A stretch of 64,000 nt of DNA from JAXLWB01 sp046328715 (GTDB taxonomy: Bacteria > Chloroflexota > Anaerolineae > Caldilineales > Caldilineaceae): the NCBI GenBank assembly GCA_046328715.1, contig JAXLWB010000007.1:124001-188000 (forward strand). The letters run 5' to 3'. A program made the translations under genes and the position numbers. The notes under the pieces are model-generated. The model ran no database searches. It was not told where the DNA came from and was given only the letters and a program-made list of their open reading frames with translations. Positions 33,433 to 40,220 of the stretch are shown in pieces. Positions within the stretch are counted from its first letter, which is position 1. Each line of letters opens with the position of its first letter.

Positions 33433-33522
33433 TGGGGTGTTGGGGAGGTGGGGAGATAGGGAGGTGAGGTGACTCGTATCGGACATTCATCTCCTCATCC
33501 CCTCATCCCCCTATCTCCCTAC
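33433..33522. repeat. G-rich phrase palindrome overlapping GT gene end
   Basis: The left arm (33433-33471) is built of tggggaggtggggagatagg-type phrases; the right arm (33489-33522) holds the complement, ctcatccccctatctccct. The pairing is imperfect. The stop codon of the glycosyltransferase (33511-33513) lies inside the right arm, so the last codons of that gene are part of the repeat. Confidence 0.6.
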
Positions 33523-34653
33523 AGACTCATATACTGCAATCGTCTCTTGCGCACAGCGTCGCCAGGAGAAGAGCGACGCCCGTTGTCGGCCACGGATTGC
33601 TAGATCGTAGCGCAAGCTTTCATCTTCGCTGATCTGTTGCAATGCCCTCAGTAGTTGATCTTCATCCTCGGCGGGAAAGATCAAAGCGGCATCGCCAGCT
33701 ACTTCGAGCAGACTCTTGGCATTGCTACAGAGGACCGGGGTACCGCAGGCCATTGCCTCCAACACTGGCAAGCCAAAGCCTTCAAAAAGACTGGGATAAA
33801 CAAATGCCATCGCCGCCCGATACCACTGCGGTAATTCATGATGGGGAACAAAACCAGTAATGATCACATTATCCTGCAACTGATTGCTTTGCACCAACTC
33901 AAAGATGTGCTGATAAAGCCAGCCCTTGGCCCCGGCCAATACCAACTTCACCTGACTCTGATCGGATGAAGCCGTTTGCTGCCAACGAGCATAGGCACGG
34001 ATCAACCGCTCCAGATTTTTGCGTGGCTCCAAGGTGCCGACATAGAAGAGAAATCGCTCAGGCAAGCCTTTGACACGCCGGAAGTTTTCATTCTCCTCCT
34101 GGCTGCCTGGCGAAAATTCGGGCGCTACACCATTATGAACTACTTCCACCTTGTGTGCTGGCAGATTAAAAAAGTCGATCAAATCGTCGGCGGTCTGCTG
34201 GCTGACTGCAAGCACACAGCGTGCCCGCCCTACGCTGGCCCGACACAGCGCAGTCAGATAAGCACGTTTGGCTCGGTGAAACTTCTCGGGCATACGGATA
34301 AAGCTCAGATCGTGTACCGTCACCACGCCGGGAACGGATGATGTCAGTGGCAGAACGTTGACCAACCCGTGTTGGAGATCAGCTGCTACATTGCGCAAGG
34401 CGAAAGGAAGAGCAGTTTGTTCCCATACGATGCGTGGTAACGGACTGCGCAATGCAGGCGAGGTGAGAACCAGATCCAGTTCATTGCACCTGAAGGCATC
34501 ATCGTTGATAAAGGCGCTAAAGCAATGTTGGGTTTCGCCTGCCCCTTTCAACTCGCCGATGGCGCGCAACAACTGCTGGGCATAGTTACTCACACCCGCC
34601 CCTCGATAACTATTTTCGGTATTGAGCAGTTGCGCATTAATGGCGATATGCAT
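33511..34653 (-). CDS. Glycosyltransferase family 4 (GT-B)
   Basis: A 380-residue GT-B enzyme. The N-terminal acceptor domain begins MHIAINAQLLNTENSYRGAG and includes VTVHDLSFIRMPEKFH. The C-terminal nucleotide-sugar domain has LFYVGTLEPRKNLERLI, LVLAGAKGW, ITGFVPHHELPQWYRAA and the ExxxxxE signature in SLFEGFGLPVLEAMACGTPV. Such enzymes retain the sugar configuration and build cell-surface or exopolysaccharide. It has no membrane segment. It lies 65 bases downstream of a second GT4 gene. The C-terminal codons fall within a palindromic repeat. Confidence 0.88.
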   Translation of the reverse strand: MHIAINAQLLNTENSYRGAGVSNYAQQLLRAIGELKGAGETQHCFSAFINDDAFRCNELDLVLTSPALRSPLPRIVWEQTALPFALRNVAADLQHGLVNVLPLTSSVPGVVTVHDLSFIRMPEKFHRAKRAYLTALCRASVGRARCVLAVSQQTADDLIDFFNLPAHKVEVVHNGVAPEFSPGSQEENENFRRVKGLPERFLFYVGTLEPRKNLERLIRAYARWQQTASSDQSQVKLVLAGAKGWLYQHIFELVQSNQLQDNVIITGFVPHHELPQWYRAAMAFVYPSLFEGFGLPVLEAMACGTPVLCSNAKSLLEVAGDAALIFPAEDEDQLLRALQQISEDESLRYDLAIRGRQRASLFSWRRCAQETIAVYESVGR

Positions 34654-34718
34654 AAAAGATAAAAGGTGATGCGTGATCCGTGAATTGGTGCCTCGCTGTC
34701 AACATATATCAGGACGAG

Positions 34719-35813
34719 TCACGAGTCACGCACCTTTAGAATCTCACGATAAATGTCAACCGTTTGTTGCGCGATCTGCGCCATGCTGTAATGAACGAGA
34801 ACCCGCTGTCTCCCTAATTTGGCTAGCCGCTGTCGTTCGTCAGGGTAATCGAGCAAGTGTTGAAGTTGGCTGCGGAGTTGCGCCACATCTCCTTCCGGAA
34901 AGACCATGCCAGCCTCGCCAATCACGTTAGGAATTTCACCGCTATTGCTGCCGATGACGACCACTTCGCATGCCATCGCTTCGATCAAGACCCGGCCAAA
35001 TTGTTCCTTCCAGTTGGGCAAGGTGCGACTGGGGAGGACGAATAGATCCAATCCCTGGTAAAAGGCTGGCATCGCCTGGCTGGCAATCCGGCTGCGAAAG
35101 GTCAGCCGTTCGCTGATCTGAAGGTCACGAGCTAGAGTTTCGAGTGCAGCCAGTTGATCGCCCTTTCCGACAATCTCTAGTCTCCAATCTCCCTTCAGCC
35201 CGGCACAGGCTTGCAGTAAAGTATCAAGCCCCTTCTCGGCTAACAAGCCACCTGCATAGCCGATCGTGATGTGTGAAGCGTTACTGGGCGAGCGTGGCGT
35301 GAAAAACTCGGGATCTACGCCGAATTGGGGCAGGACGGAGATTGGACCCTGGTATCCCTTCTGGCGCAGCACTTGAGCCGCTTCCTGATTGCCGGCAATG
35401 GCATGGGCAGCAGTGCGATAGTTCTGCTGCTCGAAGAGGCAAAAGGGCCAGGGATAGCGCCGATGAATATTCTGCCAGGTGAAAAAGAGTGCCGGAATCC
35501 TCAATTTGCGTGCTGCACGTAAGGCCAGCCAGGTTGCCAGATTGTAGGGCTCCTCGTCCATGTGCAGGACGTCCGGGCGAATTTTCGTCAATTCTCGATA
35601 TAGCGTCGGATAGTGATGTAAGTGAAAATTCTTGTTGATGCGCACCGGCAAGGCACGTAATGTGTACCCTTGCGTATGAGCCTGCTCTAGTTTCGTTGTC
35701 CCGCGTCGATCACCCCATTCGGGTGGAGTGAAGACTGTCAGCTCGACATCCTGCGCCGCAATCAACTCTGCCTTGCGCTGATAGGCTCCCACTACCAGCG
35801 CCTTACTCACCAT
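34719..35813 (-). CDS. Glycosyltransferase family 4 (GT-B)
   Basis: About 364 residues from ATG 35813. An in-frame TTG at 35855 and GTG at 35828 are other possible starts. The N-terminal half has LHMDEEPYNLATWLALRAA and FFTWQNIHRRYPWPF; the C-terminal half has TIGYAGGLLAEKGLDTLLQA, LEIVGKGDQLAALETLA and the motif EQFGRVLIEAMACEVVVIGS with IGEAGMVFPEGD. This is a typical GT4 layout. It is the first gene of a - strand group with another GT4 and an epimerase. Its 3' end overlaps an inverted repeat at 34662-34738. The sugar donor and acceptor are unknown. Confidence 0.88.
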   Translation of the reverse strand: MVSKALVVGAYQRKAELIAAQDVELTVFTPPEWGDRRGTTKLEQAHTQGYTLRALPVRINKNFHLHHYPTLYRELTKIRPDVLHMDEEPYNLATWLALRAARKLRIPALFFTWQNIHRRYPWPFCLFEQQNYRTAAHAIAGNQEAAQVLRQKGYQGPISVLPQFGVDPEFFTPRSPSNASHITIGYAGGLLAEKGLDTLLQACAGLKGDWRLEIVGKGDQLAALETLARDLQISERLTFRSRIASQAMPAFYQGLDLFVLPSRTLPNWKEQFGRVLIEAMACEVVVIGSNSGEIPNVIGEAGMVFPEGDVAQLRSQLQHLLDYPDERQRLAKLGRQRVLVHYSMAQIAQQTVDIYREILKVRDS

Positions 35814-35964
35814 CACGCTCTTAATCACACGTAAAGACCTTCGAAAAATGCTCAAAATCTGACAAAATCATGTTAGAATTAGTGTATCTCAAATATTGCT
35901 GCACCAAAAACGTCCTCCAGGCAAATCAAAATCAATCGAGGACAAAACAAAGGAATCCACAAAA

Positions 35965-36732
35965 ATGTCAAAACAATCACTTCCTATTGCCGTACAACTT
36001 TATAGTTTGCGCAATCTCAAACTGCCCTTTGATGAGATTTTGGGCGGAGTCGCTGCGATTGGCTATAGCGGTGTTGAATTGATTAACAACCACGGCATCA
36101 GCTCGGATGAGATGAAGGCTTTGCTTAGCAAGCATAATCTGGTTGCCTGCTCTGCCCATGTGCCGATCCAAGCCATCGAGAGTGATCCGCAGGCTGTCAT
36201 CGACTTTCACAGTGCAGTGGACAACCATGTCATCGTGATTCCCTGGATCGGCGAAGATATGCGTGGCAGTGATGCGGCGACTTGGCAATCCTTTGGCCGC
36301 AAGCTGGATGGTATCGGCCAGCGTTTTGCTGATGCAGGCATGAAGCTGCTCTACCACAACCATGATTTCGAAATGCGTGTCTTTAACGACCAGACCGGCA
36401 TCGAATGGATGTTGGACGCTGCGAAGCCTAGCAACTTGGGCTGGGAAGCGGACGTAGCCTGGATTGCCCGTGGCGGCCAACAGATCGAACGTCTGCTCGA
36501 CAAATATGCGGGACGCATTCCTCGCTTACATGCCAAGGACAATGCCCCTGTCGGTCAGAATGTTGATCAGGGTGGCTTTGCCGATGTCGGTCACGGCACG
36601 GTGGAATGGCCAGGAGTGCTCGCTGCCGCCAAACGGGCCGGGGTTGAATGGTATGTCGTCGAACACGATCTGCCCAAGGATCCCATGCACAGCATCAAGC
36701 GCAGCTATGAATTCCTGAGCGCAAACCTCTAA
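35965..36732 (+). CDS. Sugar phosphate isomerase/epimerase (AP endonuclease-2 family)
   Basis: About 255 residues forming a TIM barrel of the xylose-isomerase-like/AP-endonuclease-2 superfamily. It begins LPIAVQLYSLRNLKL and contains GYSGVELINNHGIS, LLYHNHDFEMRVF (metal His-Glu), ADVAWIARGG with IPRLHAKDN (Asp, His) and WYVVEHDLPKDPMHSIKRSYEFL (Glu), all expected for metal and substrate binding. These enzymes isomerise keto sugars or inositol-related compounds. The start ATG 35965 follows AAAGGAATCC; a longer in-frame start at 35896 lacks support. It is followed by a long palindrome and the MlrC-type gene. Confidence 0.8.
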   Translation: MSKQSLPIAVQLYSLRNLKLPFDEILGGVAAIGYSGVELINNHGISSDEMKALLSKHNLVACSAHVPIQAIESDPQAVIDFHSAVDNHVIVIPWIGEDMRGSDAATWQSFGRKLDGIGQRFADAGMKLLYHNHDFEMRVFNDQTGIEWMLDAAKPSNLGWEADVAWIARGGQQIERLLDKYAGRIPRLHAKDNAPVGQNVDQGGFADVGHGTVEWPGVLAAAKRAGVEWYVVEHDLPKDPMHSIKRSYEFLSANL

Positions 36733-36834
36733 ATCCTGCCCTGAAAAATCAGAACCCCCCAAGTCAGTAAGGGGAGTTGTTTTTTCATCCTCATTGTGCG
36801 CCATAGCGCATGGGGAGCTTATTTGAAAATTCAG

Positions 36835-36903
36835 AACCACGAAAGGCACGAAATACACGAAAATTTTCCATTCTCTTTTCGTGTATTTCGTGCCTTTCGT
36901 GGT
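36835..36903. repeat. Long CCACGAAA-type palindrome, 28-bp perfect arms
   Basis: aaccacgaaaggcacgaaat (36835-36854, continuing to 36863) is complementary to atttcgtgcctttcgtggt (36885-36903, arm from 36876) around a 12-base loop. It is the cleanest copy of the family also seen at 3658-3718. It lies in the 206-base spacer between the isomerase and the MlrC-type gene, 35 bases before the latter's start. Confidence 0.8.
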
Positions 36904-36938
36904 CAATAAAGCCCAGTTTGCTAAATAAGGAGTGGTCG

Positions 36939-38510
36939 ATGCCTAAGATTCTGGTTGGTGAATGCAAGCAGGAAGTCTCTTCTTTCAATCCGGTGATTAG
37001 CACATACGCTGATTTTGACATTTCGCTGGGCAAGGAACTGCTGGATTTTCATCAAGGGGTCGGCTCTGAGTTGGCAGGGGCACTGCGTGTCTTTGCGCAG
37101 GCGGGCGATGTCGAGATTGTCCCCACCTACAGCGCACGAGCGATCACCTCGGCGGGACCCTTAGCGGCGAGCAGCTTTGAACGGATTGGGCGAGAGTTTC
37201 TGGAGGCAGTGCGCAATGCTCCGCCGGTGGATGGCGTCTATCTTTCGCTGCATGGCGCTATGTCGGCTCAGGGCGAGGACGACCCCGAAGGCTGGCTGCT
37301 GGCTGAGATTCGCAAGATTTTGGGCGAACGCATTCCGATTGTGGTCTCACTTGACCTACATGGCATCTTGACCAGTCGCATGTTGCAACACAGCGACGCC
37401 ATCGTGGCCTATCACACCTATCCGCACGTCGATTTTTACCAGACGGGCGAACGTTCGGCTCGTCTCTTGCTGCGCATTCTGGCGGGTGAAGCGCGACCGG
37501 TAACTGCGCGTGTCCACATTCCTGCTCTGGTACGTGGCCCGCAGTTGATCACCGAAACCGGCCTCTTTGGTCAGTCGATTCGCCATGCCCAACAATTGGA
37601 GAACAGCCCGCAAGGACTCTCCGCAGGCATGTTCATCGGCAACCCCTTCACCGACGTGCTCGACTTGGCCTCGAACAGCTTTGTCGTGGCGAATGGCGAA
37701 GAAAATCTGGCGTGGGCAAAAGCCGAAGCCCTGGCGCTGGCGCAAAACTTCTGGGCGGTGCGCCACCAACTCTACCAACCGCTGATCAGCCTCGACGAAG
37801 CCCTTGCTGTAGCTAAACAGAACTTAGGACAAGGCACTGTCGTCTTTGTCGATGCCGCTGATGCTACCAGTTCTGGTGCCTCTGGTGACAGCAACGAGAT
37901 TTTGCGTGCTGTTCTCGAACAGGGCTACATGGGGCGTACCTTGCTGCCCATCGTCGATCCGCCTGCCGTGGCGGCGGCATTGAAGGCTGGCATCGGTGGC
38001 CGCATCCAGGTTACTCTGGGTGGTCAATTGGATCACCGTTTCGCACCGTTGCCCGTGGAGGCACGCGTCAAACTGCTCTCCGATGGTGACTTTATCAACG
38101 AGTCGCATGGCTCAGTTTGGCACGCAGGTGATAGTGCTGTGCTGGAAGTAGGCAATGTCACAGTCATCGCCACCAGTCGCGCCGTCAGCCTCTATGACCG
38201 TTCACTCTTCTACGCCCACGGTCAAGACCCCAAACGCTTTGATGCCGTCGTGGTCAAGTCGCCCCACTGCCAGCACCACATGTTTGCCGATTGGGCACGT
38301 ATGCTCAATGTCGACGCCGACGGCTCAACCAGCGCCAATCTCCCTCGCTTGGGACATACACGCTGTCGCCGTCCGATCTTTCCGTTGGATCAAGGGGTGG
38401 AGTTGAAGGGGGAGGTGGAGGTGTATCGGCGTACTGGGGATCAATCTAATAATCTGTACGGTTTTCTTCGTGAGTCTCCACTGGTCGGATCGGGGATTGA
38501 TCTGACGTGA
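36939..38510 (+). CDS. MlrC-like M81 family metallopeptidase
   Basis: A 523-residue protein of the MlrC family (microcystinase C). ILVGECKQEVSSFNP at the start, DGVYLSLHGAMSAQGEDDPEG, IPIVVSLDLHGILTSRM, IVAYHTYPHVDFYQTGERS and DATSSGASGDSNEILRAVL are the family landmarks, with Asp/His residues for zinc (DLHG, YHTYPHVD). MlrC cleaves the linear peptides from microcystin breakdown, but most homologues act on unknown peptides or amides. ATG 36939 follows AATAAGGAGTGGTCG, a strong site. It probably forms a unit with the isomerase upstream, although a large palindrome intervenes. Confidence 0.85.
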   Translation: MPKILVGECKQEVSSFNPVISTYADFDISLGKELLDFHQGVGSELAGALRVFAQAGDVEIVPTYSARAITSAGPLAASSFERIGREFLEAVRNAPPVDGVYLSLHGAMSAQGEDDPEGWLLAEIRKILGERIPIVVSLDLHGILTSRMLQHSDAIVAYHTYPHVDFYQTGERSARLLLRILAGEARPVTARVHIPALVRGPQLITETGLFGQSIRHAQQLENSPQGLSAGMFIGNPFTDVLDLASNSFVVANGEENLAWAKAEALALAQNFWAVRHQLYQPLISLDEALAVAKQNLGQGTVVFVDAADATSSGASGDSNEILRAVLEQGYMGRTLLPIVDPPAVAAALKAGIGGRIQVTLGGQLDHRFAPLPVEARVKLLSDGDFINESHGSVWHAGDSAVLEVGNVTVIATSRAVSLYDRSLFYAHGQDPKRFDAVVVKSPHCQHHMFADWARMLNVDADGSTSANLPRLGHTRCRRPIFPLDQGVELKGEVEVYRRTGDQSNNLYGFLRESPLVGSGIDLT

Positions 38511-38849
38511 TTAATGATTATTGGCTGTATGGCTGAGAGCCTGCGGCGAGCGTTTTTCTAGCCAATGCGCAAACGATGCAGGACTTTCAGCAGATTTTTT
38601 GCCCAAGAGCATGCCTTCGATGCCAACATCTTCGTCTAAATCAGGCCAATGAATGCCATAGCCAGCGCCAGCAATCTGAAAGTTTGCGCGTTCGGACTCA
38701 CTGCCATAGGCTAGTCGTGGATACCAACCGATGGGAACCCCAATACTGCGTCCATCTTCTAAATCGACTGCAAGTGTATCATCGGTTATGTTGACATGAA
38801 TGATTCTAGCGAGTGCGATCATTTTGGTTATGGTCAGCCCTTGTTTCAT
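38511..38849 (-). CDS. DUF2442 domain protein
   Basis: A 112-residue protein with a DUF2442 core (IIHVNITDDTLAVDLEDGRSIGVPIGWYPRL ... ANFQIAGAGYGIHWPDLDEDVGIEGMLLGK). DUF2442 proteins are small and often lie beside toxin-antitoxin genes (DUF4160 or PIN), so antitoxin or accessory activity is suspected but not shown. It is 21 bases downstream of the HicB/RHH-type antitoxin on the same strand. The start could be ATG 38849 or 38822; neither has a clear ribosome site. It ends one base after the MlrC stop on the opposite strand. Confidence 0.75.
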   Translation of the reverse strand: MKQGLTITKMIALARIIHVNITDDTLAVDLEDGRSIGVPIGWYPRLAYGSESERANFQIAGAGYGIHWPDLDEDVGIEGMLLGKKSAESPASFAHWLEKRSPQALSHTANNH

Positions 38850-38870
38850 TGTAAGGTAATAAATACGAAA

Positions 38871-39113
38871 TCAGCGAGAAAGCCTGTCTGTTTGCTCAGG
38901 TTGAATATCCGGTGATTTTGCCAAAATTGATAATAGTTTCTGACGGCTTCCGCGTATGGCTCGTTTTTGCAGATACTCCTTTGTATCAATCGCCGCCATT
39001 TTTTCGGCAACTGCCAGCATAATAAACTGATTGATTGACACCCCTTCTTGTTGTGCCAAATCTTTTACGTGATCATGCATCGAGTGTGGTAATCGTAAAC
39101 TTAGTACGCTCAT
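38871..39113 (-). CDS. HicB-like/RHH antitoxin
   Basis: An 80-residue protein. LSLRLPHSMHDHVKDLAQQEG and VSINQFIMLAVAEKMAAI form a ribbon-helix-helix fold of the HicB/toxin-antitoxin type, followed by a flexible, charged tail typical of antitoxins. It would bind DNA as a dimer and neutralise a toxin through the tail. The ATG (39113-39111) overlaps the TGA of the PIN fragment (39112-39110), so the pair was translationally coupled. The upstream ribosome site GGAGAAGATTC lies inside the PIN coding end. Its toxin partner is now a truncated fragment. Confidence 0.8.
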   Translation of the reverse strand: MSVLSLRLPHSMHDHVKDLAQQEGVSINQFIMLAVAEKMAAIDTKEYLQKRAIRGSRQKLLSILAKSPDIQPEQTDRLSR

Positions 39114-39259
39114 GAATCTTCTCCAATGACTTTCAAAAATTCTGCGGGTGTTACTACTCGGATGTTAAATCGCTCTGCACCAGCAAAATGACGTTGGTTA
39201 AAGGTAACCAAATAGCTACAGCCTGCTGTTACAGCAAGATCAAGAACTGATGCCAATGT
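39110..39259 (-). pseudogene. 3' fragment of PIN-domain toxin
   Basis: On the - strand from about 39259 the frame reads TLASVLDLAVTAGCSYLV then TFNQRHFAGAERFNIRVV and ends TPAEFLKVIGEDS with TGA at 39112-39110. It is the C-terminal third of a PIN-domain RNase toxin (usually about 130-140 residues), with the conserved D/VTFN/RHF motif. A stop at 39262-39260 closes the frame upstream, and the N-terminal two thirds with the first acidic residues are missing. The 3' end of the upstream AT-rich gene occupies that place. The toxin should be inactive, yet the antitoxin is intact. Confidence 0.75.
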
Positions 39260-40211
39260 CTACAAGAATCTCGATGCTAGTCCAAAAGTCCTTATAATCT
39301 CTACTTATTACCTCTAAATCTTTTGTGATATCACCTTTAATCAAGTTCAACATAAAAGCGTCCAGACGATTAGCTGGACGGTTATGCTCATTGTCATCTA
39401 TTGAAATATTTTGAAAGTCAGAATTTTCCCCCCATGTTCTTTGTCGAAAAAAATCTACATTGACTTCTTCTGTTGTCGCAATTATTTTGAGTGTATTGTG
39501 ATCGACAATTTTGGCTTCAGTTAGGGATATTTTGACTTGTTCTAGAAAATCGCTTGGTGCTCCAATCTTTCGAGTCCATCCAGGTAGTAGTACCTCATCG
39601 TGACCCGAGATTTTTACTATTGACCCATCCTGTAAAAACAGCAAAACGTATATGTATACCGCATCTTCATGATTATTGCCTACCGTAATATCAGCAATGT
39701 CCTCGATGTCTAATATCACCGATTTATTAAACATTTGATCAACGACTGAATCTCCAATATATGCATGAATTTGTCTATTTAGTTTGGAGTCTTCATATCG
39801 GTTTTGGATTTGAAGCAAACTAAAGTAGCGGCAAATATGAATTAGGTCGAAGATAAGATTTTCAACTTCAGACTCATGATATGATTTATGAAGCTCATTC
39901 CCTTCGTAATAAGTTATTTTGATGTTCCCATTAACTTCTGAAACAATAAAGTTTGATACTTTTTCCTGACTTACGATTTTAATGTATTTACTAGATTCGA
40001 CTTCGTTCAATCTGCTAATGATTTGGTTGATAAGCCGTAAATTTGTACTTCTTAAGTATACCAGTTGTTTATTGAGTAAGCTTGGATGCTCTACTTCCTG
40101 ATCTCGACTACCTTTTTCATCTGAGTGAGATTTCCCTCTCACCACTCTAACCGTCACCTGCGCCGTTGTCCATCCATTATTGACTTCCGTTTCTACCAAT
40201 TTCAACGCCAT
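39240..40211 (-). CDS. AT-rich orphan gene of unknown function
   Basis: A 323-residue protein with no family I recognise. It is rich in Ile, Asn and Lys, with lower GC and different codon choice from its neighbours, which suggests transfer. It begins MALKLVETEVNNGWTTAQVT and a basic, polar stretch (RGKSHSDEKGSRDQEVE) follows. The remainder looks alpha/beta with no signal peptide or membrane segment. The start ATG 40211 lies nine bases after the stop of the 1396-residue gene, and GAGGAG sits in that gap, so it is translated from the same mRNA. Its 3' end covers 20 bases of the PIN fragment in another frame. A role as a partner or immunity factor of the cassette is a guess. Confidence 0.7.
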   Translation of the reverse strand: MALKLVETEVNNGWTTAQVTVRVVRGKSHSDEKGSRDQEVEHPSLLNKQLVYLRSTNLRLINQIISRLNEVESSKYIKIVSQEKVSNFIVSEVNGNIKITYYEGNELHKSYHESEVENLIFDLIHICRYFSLLQIQNRYEDSKLNRQIHAYIGDSVVDQMFNKSVILDIEDIADITVGNNHEDAVYIYVLLFLQDGSIVKISGHDEVLLPGWTRKIGAPSDFLEQVKISLTEAKIVDHNTLKIIATTEEVNVDFFRQRTWGENSDFQNISIDDNEHNRPANRLDAFMLNLIKGDITKDLEVISRDYKDFWTSIEILVDIGISS

Positions 40212-40220
40212 CGTCTCCTC

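Noticed and set aside
35814..35855. TTG start at 35855 for the second glycosyltransferase
   Set aside because: The extra 14 residues are not typical for GT4 enzymes; ATG 35813 or GTG 35828 is more credible.
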